Shown here piece by piece: positions 1-12,800 of a DNA stretch of 49,431 nucleotides (its first letter is position 1; the number at the start of each line of letters is the position of its first letter). This DNA comes from Phoronis australis. Lineage: Eukaryota; Phoronida; Phoronidae. Below the pieces are notes generated by a model, which saw only the letters and a program-made list of their open reading frames with translations, had not been told where the DNA came from and searched no databases. A program made the translations under genes and the position numbers. The stretch spans positions 434,522 to 483,952 of the forward strand of contig NMRA01000349.1 of the NCBI GenBank assembly GCA_002633005.1. The letters are read 5' to 3'.

Positions 1-869
1 GACAATGGGCGGCCGCTCTTCGGGGTCGTGACGCTCGCCATCGCCTGCTATGGTCCACTGGTCTTCTTGGCGACGAGGTGTACTTGAGGCCTCTAGAAGA
101 CGACAACGGCGAGTTCCTAGACCCTTGTTGATAAGGTCCCCTTCTGGCACGACTTCTACCACGACGACCCGTGGACCTGAGAGGCTGGTGCTGCTGAGGA
201 CAGGGACAGGGTACCCAAAAGGTCTACCACCTTGTGAGGTGGTCCCAAAACGCCACTCACGTGTTGATACCCTTACATTCTGCAATCAGTCTTAAGAACA
301 GTTCAATATCCGTGTCAGTCCTATCCTGTATAGACAATTTACTGGCTACATTTAAATTCGGGAGTTCCGTAGACAAGGCTTTAATTTTTCCGCTTCCAGA
401 AGTTTGAAATCATTTTGCAACTCGGGTAATTGACCGGTTTATATTTCTTCCCTCCGAACGTCTAAATCGCACTTTAAACAATCGAACTGAAATTATGGCA
501 ACTATAATGTTACTCCAACCTGACATCAAAATGTAGGGTGCTCTATAGACCAGTAACAATATAACAGCCCTACCCGGCTACCTGAATTGTCCACGTGGTG
601 ATTGATAAATAGAGAATCCTACACTCGTCTCAGGTTAGTGATATGGGCAAAACCTGATTAAAACTTCAAAAACATATTGCTATAAGTGGGACACCTTGGG
701 GATGCCTTCGATGTCTTTAATTCCATAACAAATACATCCTTAATCATTTTTTCGTGCAGTCCTTCGTCCAGTTGCCCGAATCGGCAGGTGGCTATTTTGC
801 GCGCGCCAGGAGATATGACGTTGGTGCACTTAACGAATTCTACATCAGATCATTGGATTACATTTGCAG

Positions 870-3800
870 ATCCATGTTCTGGATGCCGGATGTGGAACGG
901 GCAACTTTAGCGTAGAGTTATTACGGAAAGGCGTTGGCATGGTTACACTGTTCGACGCATCAGAGGGGATGCTTAAAGTTGCCAGACAAAAAGTGGCTAA
1001 GTTTGGGGAAGGTAAGTTCAGTAGCTGGGGCATTATTCCTTCATTATTAGAATGTAGCATATCGTTTGCTGTCCTTACATCAGGGATATACTTAGCCTTT
1101 CGTCCAGTCGCCAATACGACTAAAACGGTGTTGGGCAACTACAAGATCACTGGTCGCGCCGGTAACCTTACATGGCGAACGATTCAGAGCACAGCTGTAG
1201 AGTCCAAGTGAAACATATTTGTCTTCCGTGAGTTATTCCACAACTACTGGGCATCCCAGAATTTTGAAGTAGTGTTTTATACGGGATACTAAATACTTAG
1301 TGTACAACTCTACAACCACCGTCCGGCAAGATCCTATTCGGAAATTTTGATTTAAAGCCGCTTACCGCTAAAAAAAGGGGTGCGTTCTACATATCAAAAT
1401 TCTTGGGCGAATAGCGAGATCGCGCAAATGCACGCAAAATCACGCAAGTGAAAGGTAGTCGATTAGTGTTTTGTGAATATGCTCGATGCCGTGCTTGTAA
1501 AATGAAGGCTATTGAAGGGACGTTGCTATTGCAGTATTTACTGTTTTCTTTCTATTGCTTATAATTTTTCACTCCCTTGTGCATGTTCCGTAAAGGAGAG
1601 AACTTCTTAATCAATACGTGAACGCAAATAAGCAACGTCACACAAAACTTCGATAGATATCGCCCAGCATTGCAAGCAAATCACGTAACCACAGTAGTTT
1701 TACTGGCGAGATTTTTGCGTCCACGAAACTGAACCCCTGGTCTTAGCTTGCCGTTTGCTCAGATGCGTGAAGTAATAACTTGGCTAGAAAAGGACTGACA
1801 CTTCGTTATTGCTTGAGATCATCTCGGCTTATAAAACGACCAGGCTAGTGACAAGCCAACGAGATGATCTTGTTCTCAAACAATCAGACTATTCTGAATA
1901 AGGAACAAGTAGAGAGTAGGTTTAGAGAATTAAGTTAAGCACATTTACTGCTACAAAACATAAGAATGAACCAAAGATGGCTTTTTTGACGGAAGGCTGG
2001 GTTGTATAGCAGCTTGAAAAGAAACAATGCGATACATTTTGCAACCGTTTGTCCGTATTAGCTAGTAATTAACATTCGACACAAATTACTGAGATTGTTT
2101 CGTTACAGAACGGTTTCAGATTGTTCACTCGAGCCTCCCAGATCTTCCATTTGGTGGCGACATTTACGACGCCGTGATGTTCAATTTTGTCTTGCACCAT
2201 CTTGAAGATGGTTGCGACAAAACATTCCAAAACCACGTGAAAGCTTTTACGGTAGGTAAAATAATATCCGTCGACGAATTTCATTAACATTTGTCTTAAA
2301 ACGGCCACACTTTGACATATTTAATTTAGAATGAAGCTATGGTTTTCACGCAACTGTTTGAACTAGAAACAATTTCGTACGGACATTCCAATTTGTTTTG
2401 AACAATCGAATCCTTTGTTACATACAGGAATCTTACCGAGTTCTCAAACCAGGAGGTTTGCTGCTTGTACAGACCCTCTCGCACTTTCAGTTGCGTGAAT
2501 GTTTATGGTGGAATGCTTTCGTTCCACTGAGAGCACTTGACGCGATGGCAGACCGCTATATGCTTCCTGAAGAGGTTCAAACTAGTCTCAAGGTAATGTA
2601 ATTCCACCCGGCGTCAATATCAGCGGCGATTTTTTTATGTCAAACGCATTTTGATCAACAGTATACCAACGTTATAACATGAAACATGATGGGTTCAGAT
2701 TGGATGGGTAACTACAAACAAGCTTTCGATTTTGGCGCTGTTAACTATTTGAAGGCCTTTTGATCAACAAAGAATGTTTTATTTTCTAAAAATATCATGA
2801 ACCTTTCCAGCCGATTTCTATAACAATGACAATAATATTAAATTTCTGTTCCTCAAACCGGAAGTAGTTTAGCTCACAGCAAGTTTCGTCATGTTCCTCG
2901 CTTTTCACCCTTTCCGTGGGAGCTTTTCAGCTCTGATATCTGTTCGCCATTGCCGAAACGCTCGCAGACGTGTAGTCCCAGCCTCATTACATGTGCTTAT
3001 CAACTTGCGTTTGACCTGAGCAATGTGGCCAGATACAGACAATGAAACCAATATAACTGGCTTGTAACCGGTCAAACGTTGGTTTTACGTCACCTTACGT
3101 GTCCTTGTTTTTTATTGCTGTGGGGCAGCGTTCCATGGAGCAAATAGAGTTCATTAATTTTTTTAACGGAAAGATTCACCGATGCTATAATAAAGTTGGT
3201 TTTAATCCAATTTAGCGCTGCGTGGTCATCAGTATTGTTTTTACAAAAATTGATGTAAAAGATTTGATAACTGAAAATTCTACGCACTTACTTGTCAGGG
3301 TATACAAAAGAATCCAAAATATCAAAAATTGCTTTCATATTGCTAACATTCCTTCTTAAAAGCAAATCAACTAGTAATATGTATCAATGCCATTTTACAC
3401 GCCGTCAAACAAATACTGCCATTTCAACTGTACAGCCTAAGTCAGAACATTGCGTTTTAACTTCAAAAATTTACAAGTAATTTATGTTCCTATTTACAAA
3501 CTTACAGAGCTACTAATTATTGCAACATTACTGTCTCGAGCTTTATGTTTCATTTTCTGCTGAAAAATATTGGTTTCTGTTTCAGGACTTATGGTTTGGT
3601 ATGAGTTTTAAAAGTGTTTTATTTTGGTCAGTTGTAGAACTGCCATTTAGACATTGCTTGTCGTTGAACAAAAGCCATTTCTCAACCTCAATCATTTGCT
3701 AGTGGTGCATTTTGTTGGTCTTTCTGCAATTTTTTCTACCTGTGTAAAGAAATTCAGCAAAACTCGACGCTAGAATCTATCTTTACATTGAATTTTTGAT

Positions 3801-5252
3801 TGGGCGATGAAACAGTACCCGTTTGTGCGTGGTGACTGCGATCAGGAACTTTACGTTTGTTTCTGCTGCTCTGTACCAAGAGGTTTCTTTTCATGGGAAT
3901 GCAAAAGACAGAAATTTGGATTTACGCTCAAAGTTTACAATTTCCAAGAAAAGGTTTAGTCCTGTAATTAGAAGCACGTCACTACCTGGATATATTTTAT
4001 TTGTTTGTTCAGTATTTAGCAGTTGTGTTAAAATTCTTAGATACTTTGTTCATGTGCTAAACCGACTTTTAATATTTTTTCAGAAATAGTTATGTGGAGC
4101 GTCAGACCAAATTTCTGTCTTGAGTCTGAAGGCACTGTCGATCTGATCTACACATTCGAAACTGGATTTTTTTTTACTGCCACTTTTCTTTTCTTTAATT
4201 TACTTTATTTCGGAGCAGCCTGTTCAGTTGACAATACATATTAGACTGAGGGGGCATTATCGGGGAGCAAAAAATTTTCTACAACCGCCAAAATTGCAAT
4301 ATAACGCTCTGTTGGCGTAGTTAAATCCCACTCGATAAGTGACAGGGTATTCTAAGCGCATTTTACCGACCCGTTTTAATTTCACCGACCTTGATTCCAT
4401 CGTATGTCTGGCAGACTGTCGATGTGTTATAAGGTCACAAAAAAACAACATGGTTTGTTGTTTCTTAAGTCTAGTCAAGGGTAGTAATCGTAAAAAATGC
4501 ATTTGGACTCTATAATCGAAAGTATCCCTTTAAACGTCGCTTTCTTCTATTGCAGTAGTCAAAATGTAACATGTGGATACCAGAATGAAACGTTTATTTT
4601 CCAGGACATTGGCTTTGTTCAATCGCTTCGCTACAGCACAATTGACCAGTTGTTCCTCAGTAAAGACGCGCACCTGGATTTTAACGGGATACTACGAAAA
4701 GTAGGTTTCGTTCTTTGACTACACAGTGATTATTGTTATTTGTTGGGTCTCCATTTGTCTTGATCCTAAGTGAATGTCGCATCGCCAGAATAATTACATA
4801 CTCTCGCAAATAAATGTATTTTGACATAGAATAATATTTTTAACTTAAGAAACGTAATATCCTGTAAAATGATATAGTATATATTGGGTGTGTACATAAT
4901 ATTATGTACATAAATAAACAATGTATAACTGGTACTGTATGCAATATTTCTACTTTCATATTCAATTAATTTAATTTTGACTACTACTGATTATCTTCAG
5001 GCCAACAATTCAAGTGTGGTAACTTATCCCGTTCTCAGTTGATTTGTGTGCAATAGGTGTCTTCTGTTTCAGGACTGGCGAGATATGCATTCAGGATTTT
5101 CGTTATGTACTCCAGAGGAAATAGACGATATGGTGAAGAAAGTGTCGGACATGATGAAGGACGGAACGTTTTATAAAGTCTTCGACAAACAAGAGGAAAA
5201 CAGGCGCAATGCCGGAGCTGTTACAATTTTGATTGCCATGAAGCCTCATTAA
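870..5252 (+). CDS. SAM-dependent methyltransferase, gene A (exons 2-6; exon 1 left of window)
   Basis: Five exons can be joined without a stop: 870-1011, 2109-2251, 2428-2592, 4605-4700 and 5073-5252 (TAA). All have AG acceptors and GT donors, with intron phases 1,0,0,0 after exon 2. Exon 2 opens with the SAM-binding glycine loop DAGCGTGN followed by an acidic residue in TLFDASEGML. Exon 3 has YDAVMFNFVLHHLEDG (motif II region). Exon 4 has RVLKPGGLLLVQ (motif III) and a conserved RECLWWNAF block. This is the class I (Rossmann-like) methyltransferase pattern, Methyltransf_11/25 type; the substrate cannot be read from sequence. The coding exon 1 seen in genes B and C is absent because the window starts inside intron 1. 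The duplication geometry puts it roughly 3-4 kb further left. The family assignment is firm; a specific gene name is not. Confidence 0.88.
2817..3042. repeat. 226-bp block in intron 4 present in copy A, absent from copy B
   Basis: Copy A reads CAGCCGATT, then this block, then TGAAACCAATAT. Copy B joins the two flanks almost directly near 14931. No coding potential or clear terminal repeats are seen, so whether it is an insertion in A or a deletion in B is open. Confidence 0.7.
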
Positions 5253-5556
5253 TACACGAAAATGATTACAAAGTTATGTTTTGTCTTTTGAGCACAACAA
5301 TTCAAACCTGTCAATAGTTAGGGTACCAGGTAATCATATGTGCAAGTCGGATCATTTTCGTACGTGCATGTACGATCCGCAAGAGGAAAAATTATGTAAA
5401 TGTAAAAGTTTTTTTTTGCTACACAAATAAATGACAATACATTAAATACAAATATTTAGCCCAGAAAGGCAATCATTATATCCAGGTTCGGGGGAGGCAA
5501 AAACACTGCTGATGTTGGAAAGATGTTATTGTCGTTGAAGAAAATAGTCCCATACA

Positions 5557-5562
5557 AATAAA
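5557..5562 (+). promoter_or_regulatory. Candidate polyadenylation signal of gene A
   Basis: An AATAAA hexamer lies 305 nt after the gene A stop codon. The homologous hexamer is kept in unit B at 18189-18194 although nearby sequence has changed. An alternative AATAAA at 5426-5431 exists only in copy A. No cleavage site can be proven from sequence. Confidence 0.35.
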
Positions 5563-5780
5563 TTGAAATTCAATTTTATACGCAAACAATACAATGCAAT
5601 ACAATACAATTATTACAATCAGGCAATTATACAATCTTACAATAGGTTAACTCCTTTTAACTTATCAGTTAACTAGACAATCATGTACCAAAAGCACAAA
5701 TTAAGGAACGCATCAAGATTGAGTCATGACGCCGTCAGTAAGTGTAACGATCTGTACTTCTTTCTTATAGTGTGTGTATG

Positions 5781-5998
5781 CATGGGCGGCGCACCATAGG
5801 GGGCGGGGGGGGGCTATAGCCCCAACTTTTTTCAACGCTACGCCGCACATGGTCTAAAGGCGATGCACAGCAGGGGGATGAGGGGGCTTTAGCACCCCAC
5901 TTTTTTCAATGCTACGCCGCACATGGTCTATAGGCGATGCACCACAGGGGGCTGAGGGGTCTTTAGCCCCCTACTTTTTCAGTGCTGTGCCGCCCATG
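5781..5998. mobile_element. Short CATGGGCGGC inverted-repeat element, three internal units
   Basis: The element starts CATGGGCGGC and ends with its exact complement GCCGCCCATG. Inside, a G-rich then CCCC-ACTTTTTTCA-GCTACGCCGCACATGG unit recurs three times with a period of about 75-80 bp. Copy B of the duplication (near 18430-18445) lacks the element, so it is an insertion younger than the duplication. Relatives occur at 20402-20468 and at 49367 to the window end. There is no coding capacity, so it is a non-autonomous MITE-like repeat. Confidence 0.75.
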
Positions 5999-7841
5999 AC
6001 ATGTTCTTGCAGAACGAAATACGCTTCCATGCACTATCCAAAATCTATCATTCGGCGACGTTTTGTAATGGTCTCCCATGGCTTTTTTGCTTCCTTGACG
6101 GCTTATGATTTTACCGTAATGAAGTCTGCGTTTGGGGCCTCCTGTTCCTCTCAGGGAACTATTGTATTTTATATATTTTTTGGTTACAACGATAGTTTTA
6201 CGACTTGCGAAATATGTTTGCATTGTCAGTTGTACTAATGAATAAGTTGATTTTCGCACTACGACATGCATGGTCAAGAGGTAATGACTTTCAAGTAGAA
6301 CTTGTTAGGCACTGATTTCAGACACACTGTCATGGTTACGACATAATCGCTCTTTTATCAACAATATGGAGAAAATTGAAGAGTCGTGTGATAAGTGAGT
6401 TCCTACGTATTTTATTCTTTCGGCGCTTAGTGGCCTACTGTTTATAGTGAGTTTCGTTGATTTAGGTTACATCAGCAGGCTGTGCCTGAGACGCATAATA
6501 ACTGAAAACGACATTACATGTAGTCTACTTAATTGCATAGAGTATTTCACCTGTTAACACTGACAATGTAGTTAGGCTCACAAAAGTTTTCACCGTGAGA
6601 TTCAAAATTTTACAAAGAGTATATCCTTTCCCACTACAAAAATCTGAGGAATTGTTTTAGTATCTGTGTTAATTAAAGCTTTTTGGTATCCACACATCTT
6701 TGAATACGTGGTATCTCCTAATATATTTCAAGTTCATACGGTTAAAATGCAGCTGGCCACGAATCCTTGCACAAAGGTTGAGTTTATGGAATTAACCCTT
6801 ACAGAAGGGTTGTGCTGTTAAGCCTTGATGTCACAACAAGTTAAGCTCTCAAAATAGAGAGTAACAGAGTACGATGATGATTTCCGTTGTCGGCCATTTT
6901 TATGTTTTGACAGAAACACGGCTCTTCCATCCATCCACATTTAAAGGCAAAACTTCATGTTCTGACTTAGAGAAAGTATAGTGTGTGACTCTACAATTTC
7001 ACCATTTATGGAAGGGGTAATCGCACTTCGCATAGAGCTTGTAGAGGAAAATTATCCAGTCGTCCTTTGCTGTCGCGTTAGCACGGCAACTGTTGCCGCG
7101 GATATCTCCGAATCATTTAATGCGGGTAACTAGCCATACCACCTAAGTTCAACTTTCGGTTGGAGATTCCACTTGAATCAACCTGCGGCAATACCCACTG
7201 ACACAGCGCCACCTTTCTGAATAGTGGCCCTACCTTTCGTAGCACTGTGAAAGAGTGTACCTGAGGCAATTACTGTTCTACTGCAGGAGACGTTTTGAAC
7301 TCATAAAAATGCGTCCGAACATTGAAACTGTAGAATCCCTGGTGGAAAATGTGAAGCCAGTGTTAATTCATATTTATTTTCATAATACAGATATCCACAC
7401 CCCTTGCAGTGAAATTTCGTAATTAAATAGACAGTTCATGACCAAATTCCGACATTCACTTCACCGGATGTTCGTGCTTTGTGCAAGCATGGTTTAAAAT
7501 TACCAGCTAGCAACCAATGGAAAGCGTCCTTATTAACGAGGACGAGTGAATATTCGTTAGAACCAATAAGACAACTCAGGGTTTTCGGTTATTTTTGATG
7601 TAAGGGGTTCCAGAAATGGGAAATCAGTCGATAGATTTTGCACTAATTCTTTCAGAACATGGGATATTGTCAAATATTTTCCGTTTTGATTACCCGCGCA
7701 TGGATTACATCGATGGCCAACAAGAGTTCGAGAATTTTGTTTGAACTTTTCGTAATTCGTTTAAATAATAAACTTACTGTATATTTTGCTATCGAAAAGG
7801 GGGTCCGGACCCCTTTGACCAACTGGATCAGCCTATGGGGA
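5999..7841. other. Intergenic DNA 3' of gene A
   Basis: No coding exon, RNA gene or element is recognised here. It aligns with 18445-20155 in unit B up to about 7785. Just past the break there is a GC-rich near-palindrome (AAAGGGGGTCCGGACCCCTTT-like, 7797-7818) within about 20 bp of the inferred duplication junction. Confidence 0.5.
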
Positions 7842-8823
7842 ATGTAAACATAATCTGATAGCAACATGGTACAATCAAACACATACAATTAAATAGATGG
7901 TTGTAAGGAAGGAGAACGTAAGACTCTCACCAGAACACTTCAGACTTCTGCAAGTGGCCAGAGTTAGGACCATGGAACCAGTATGTTAGAACTGCAACAG
8001 AAGATGTCTGACAGTGTTCATGCAGTTTGGCATTGAACATAAAAATGAGATTCCTGGCTTTTATTTTTTTAATTTTATATATACATGAGTTGTTAAGCGT
8101 GAGAAATTGATTAAAATTTACACTGTTTTAGTAAAATATGGCTTGCTTTAGTACAGGGCCTTTTTTAAGAACGTGATTATTTGATAAAACTTGCAAAGTT
8201 TCTTACTACTCCATGCAAATGCTATCTAGAGATTCAGCAGAATTTCAAGCTCAAGCACAGGAGGTCAACGCATAATGTGATATCTCCAATGACCTTCGAC
8301 CCTGATAAGCTTCTGTTACAGGGTCATTGATTCGGAACTCCGGTACTTCTAACCTGTTGCCAAGGCTCACACTCTGACGGCACGGATAGCGTGTTCAGCC
8401 AATCTAAGGGTCTGTGCTGGAGCTAAGGGTATTTTGGAAGCCTCAATTTTACCAAATTCAGAAAAACACGCGGTGTTTTGCAAGGCTTTGTGTGTAGATC
8501 TGGGGCGAGTGTAAAATTTCTACGCCCGACCAGATCGACCTTCGAATTCTCATCACCACTGCACCAATATGAGTACGTACGAGACTTACAATGAAGTTTG
8601 CTCCAAATACGACATTGGACGACAAGCTGTTGGAACGGAACTGTACACCAGTTTTCTGTCAAGCCTCAAACAGCCATTGGATCGGGTATGTGGTATGCTA
8701 AGGAATTCCAACTATGCGCTAGGGGAGGCGCTGTACGTCTTTACTATATGGTTGTGCAGTTGTATAACCGAAATACGCGTTGTTGCGTCGGTACGTTGAA
8801 TACGCAATGTTATAGCCTTCGGG
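7842..8823. repeat. Direct copy 1 of about 1 kb block containing exon 1
   Basis: It matches 8825-9835 throughout with a few percent difference, including a 27-28 bp insertion in copy 2 near 9521-9548. The copies abut at a single N (8824). This arrangement is typical of two haplotypes laid end to end in a draft assembly. Confidence 0.85.
8569..8685 (+). CDS. Extra copy of methyltransferase exon 1 (39 codons)
   Basis: An ATG opens 39 codons beginning MSTYETYNEVCSKYDIGRQA and ending PLDR at a GTATG donor, phase 0. It is identical to exon 1 of gene B, which lies 1012 bp downstream. No methyltransferase exon 2 lies between the two copies. The whole surrounding block 7842-8823 is repeated at 8825-9835, with a single N at 8824 between them. 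It is therefore either an alternative or orphan first exon or, more likely, the second haplotype of gene B's exon 1 placed beside it by the assembler. Confidence 0.6.
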
Positions 8824-8824
8824 N

Positions 8825-9835
8825 ATGTAAACATAACCTGATAGCAACATGGTATAATCAAACACATACAGTTAAATAGATGGTTGTAAGGAAGGAGAAC
8901 GCAAGACTCTCACCGGCCAGAACACTTCAGACTTCTGCAAGTGGCCAGAGTTAGCACCATGGAACCAGTATGGAAGGACTGCAACAGAAGATGTCTGACA
9001 GTGTTCATGCAGTTTGGCATTGAACATAAAAATGAGATTCCTGGCTTTTATTTTTTTTATTTTATATATACATGAGTTGTTAAGCGTGAGAAATTGATTA
9101 AAATTTACACTGTTTTAGTAAAATATGGCTTGCTTTAGTACAGGGCCTTTTTTAAGAACGTGATTATTTGATAAAACTTGCCAAGTTTCTTACTACTCCA
9201 CGCAAATGCTATCTTGAGATTCAGCAGAATTTCAAGATCAAGCATAGGAGGTCAACGTATAATGTGATATCTCTAATGACCTTCGACCCTGATAAGCTTC
9301 TGTTGCAGGGTCATTGATTCGGAACTCCGGTACTTCTAACCTGTTGCCAAGGCTCACACTCTGTAGGCACGGATAGCGTGTTCAGCCAATCTAGAGGGTC
9401 TGTGCTGGAGCTAAGGGTATTTTGGAAGCCTCAATTTTACCAAATTCAGAAAAACACGCGGTGTTTTGCAAGGCTTTGTGTGTAGATCTGGGGCGAGTGT
9501 AAAATCTCTACGCCCCCTCAGTTTGACTGTAGCGTATCCGACCAGATCGACCTTCGAATTCTCATCACCACTGCACCAATATGAGTACGTACGAGACTTA
9601 CAATGAAGTTTGCTCCAAATACGACATTGGACGACAAGCTGTTGGAACGGAACTGTACACCAGTTTTCTGTCAAGCCTCAAACAGCCATTGGATCGGGTA
9701 TGTGGTATGCTAAGGAATTCCAACTATGCGCTAGGGGAGGCGCTGTACGTCTTTACTATATGGTTGTGCAGTTGTATAACCGAAATACGCGTTGTTGCGT
9801 CGGTACGTTGAATACGCAATGTTATAGCCTTCGGG
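8825..9835. repeat. Direct copy 2 of about 1 kb block containing exon 1
   Basis: Partner of 7842-8823. Sequence to the right of 9835 continues into unique intron 1, so this copy is the one contiguous with the rest of gene B. Confidence 0.85.
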
Positions 9836-12800
9836 TAACTTCGACGAACCCCTGGCATCACTGAGTTGCACGCGGATAACTAATTTTCTCCTTCAAATAC
9901 ATGTTTAGTTCAATTAAAATCATATACGTTCACTCAGTGATCAGGGATATAACTTGTAGTGTGCTCTCTATATATATCAGTACTCTGGTAACAATATCAA
10001 TCTGTATGACCAGGATCTCTACGTGGCGGTTCATAAAGATATTTACTTCACTTTACAAGTATTAAGGTCACCCTCACAATAGATAGCAACAGCGGTCATC
10101 TTAAAATAGATCACAACAGCGTGGTCACCTCACAATAGAACGCCACAACAGGTCGAATCTAGGCGTCTCGACTTGTGCGCAGGAGTGACACAGCAGCGAC
10201 GGAAGTCTCAGCCGCACACCATGGCACTCTCCGCAAACCAAGCAGCACTCCGTGACTCTCCGACAGTTAGCGTCAATCCACGTCAAGACGACGATCGTGT
10301 GCCAATCGTCACACAACATTCCTCCCCGTTTAATTTCAAGGTTTCACGCCCAAATTCAAAGAACAATAACACCAAAGTGGGAAACTATATCCTCAAGATG
10401 TACACCAGTAGCCAATTGACTCAAATTTTAACTTTTTTTCCGAGTTTTTTCCATTACTACAGGCTTAACGTACACGTCAGAACTGGAAACTGAAAAATAC
10501 AAATGCAAATTTAAGTCATGAATTCGCTGTCTCGCGTTCCTCTCCCAAAATTAAACAGCGAATAATATCGTGCTAAACTCCCGGAACTCGATTGACTCAT
10601 CCTTATTCGTATTCAAACGACTCTTTGAAATTCCTCGAGGGTTATCTCTGACATTACGGCGTTTTCCCGTTGCTCCCAACTTGTTCGATTCTAGAGCTCA
10701 ACAACAAGTTGGGAAGTTTACACCTGTAGCCAATATCTTACACGACTGATTAACTCCATTCTGGCATACATGGTTGGAGGGCCAGCTCTCTTTTGTTCCA
10801 TAATTGCCGCTCTAATCTTCAAAAAGATTAGAGCGGCAATTGGATTCTAGCCTGATAGGGCTGTTAAAAATAAAATTTAAGTTATAACATATCTGAACAT
10901 AAATCAATAGCATTTCTGACATCCTCGTCTAATGGTGATCATGTTTAGTTTTTGAATCGTCAAATTCACCCAACTGCAACCGAAGTTACGATAATCTATA
11001 TTCTTTCTGAATAAAACAATCCGCTCTGGGTTTTACGATGTTCACACGTGGTCTGTTATAAGCCTGGTAGATAATTGGCCTGCCTGTTGTCATAACATAC
11101 AAAAGACTTTGCTTGGCAGTTAACAAAGAAGCTAGATCTTATCACACGCTCACAACCCTTTACGTCTGGTAAAGTCACTAACGGGAAAACGCTGTAATGA
11201 ATTCCGGAGTGGCCACATACTCCAGCTCATTCACCGACTCAGAGTAGAGAACGTGACGCAACTGACAGTCTGAGGGCGACTATTCGGAAAATCAATTTCC
11301 ACCATGAGATTGGCCGGATTTGCACGAATTCTCTCCGCCGATCATGCTTGGATGACTGCCATAACTACAGCCTGTTACTGAGAAGTACGTGTTTGGAAAT
11401 TGAGCTGACCACTTTTTTACATCGATCGGAGCCGCCACGGGAACGCATGTAATTCAGGGTTTCAATAACCCGAACAAGTTTTCTAGGGTTGTTCCAGGAC
11501 GTTCCCTAGTATGAAATACCACTGGTCGTCCCCGACGAGCATTGGAAGTTCCCTCCCACCAAAGTATCCTTCAGCAATTGAACTTCAGCTGATAGTCACT
11601 CACTTCTGCCTACCCTACCTGGATATGGACCAGTGAAGTCTATGGTAGTCCCGCCCCTGCAGAGCACTTACCACCCTATCAGGATCCAGCAGAACTAACC
11701 CATCACGTCATCCCGTAGTTCTGCATAGTTCGTGGATTCACATGCTTTGTTTGGAACCCGACTGCAATTTTGTGGGTTCGAGAGACGACTCACCAGTTCC
11801 CAGGATTTTTGATCGCAATACACAGCAATACCTGGCCAGCAATGACTTTTAGAGAAGTCAAAACATCACCAGACTTCGCCAAGTCTCCACAGATCCGTGA
11901 TGTCTGCCGGTCACGACTATGTTTGGCCTGTCTGGCTTCCCAAGATCGACTATGGTTGGGTGGCCTCAAGGGTGACAGCTGCAGTGTTCGACTATGGTCG
12001 GATTCCCATCTCTACGACACCTGCTGCGCCTGACGGGTCAGCCACTCTTCGGTGTAAAGGCGGTTGCTCGCGCCGATTATGGTCGGTCGAGGTTCTGGTA
12101 CCAAAATGGGTCGGCTCCGACAATGGGCGGCCGCTCTTCGGGGTCGTGACGCTCGCCATCGCCTGCTATGGCCCACTGGTCTTCTTGGCGACGAGGTGTA
12201 CTTGGGGCCTCTAGAAGACGACAACAGCGAGTTCCTAGACCCTTGTTGATAAGGTCCCCTTCTGGCACGACTTCTACCACGACGACCTGTGGACCTGAGA
12301 GGCTGGTGCTGCTGAGGACAGGGACAGGGTACCCAAAAGGTCTACCACCTTGTGAGGTGGTCCCAAAACGCCACTCACGTGTTGATACCCTTACATTCTG
12401 CAATCAGTCTTAAGAACAGTTCAATATCCGTGTCAGTCCTATCCTGTATAGACAATTTACTGGCTACATTTAAATTCAGGAAGAGCCACAGGCTCTTCCT
12501 GAGGTTCCGTAGACAAGGCTTTAATTTTTCCGCTTCCAGAAGTTTGAAATCATTTTGCAACTCGGGTAATTGACCGTTTTATATTTCTTCCCTCCGAACG
12601 TCTAAATCGCACTTTAAACAATCGAACTGAAATTATGGCAACTATAATGTTACTCCAACCTGACATCAAAATGTAGGGTGCTCTATAGACCAGTAACAAT
12701 ATAACAGCCCTACCCGGCTACCTGAATTGTCCACGTGGTGATTGATAAATAGAGAATCCTACACTCGTCTCAGGTTAGTGATATGGGCAAAACCTGATTA

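Larger units (their letters stand above)
1..7785. repeat. Tandem segmental duplication, unit A (right part)
   Basis: From base 1 this stretch matches 12119 onward almost base for base, with small indels. Similarity ends near 7785, just after a shared TTTAAATAATAAACTTACTGTATAT-type stretch whose partner lies near 20155. It contains gene A exons 2-6 and the shared 3' intergenic DNA. Differences from unit B include a 226-bp extra block at 2817-3042, a 218-bp MITE at 5781-5998 and many substitutions, so it is a true paralogous copy and not an assembly echo. Confidence 0.9.

Noticed and set aside
5909-6277. Overlapping 104-109 codon frames on both strands
   Set aside because: They run across the CATGGGCGGC repeat into intergenic DNA and are not conserved in copy B.
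11770-12413. Cluster of overlapping frames on both strands in a GC-rich stretch
   Set aside because: Several frames are open at once because of base composition, none has a known domain, and the paralogous frame in copy A is cut by the window edge.
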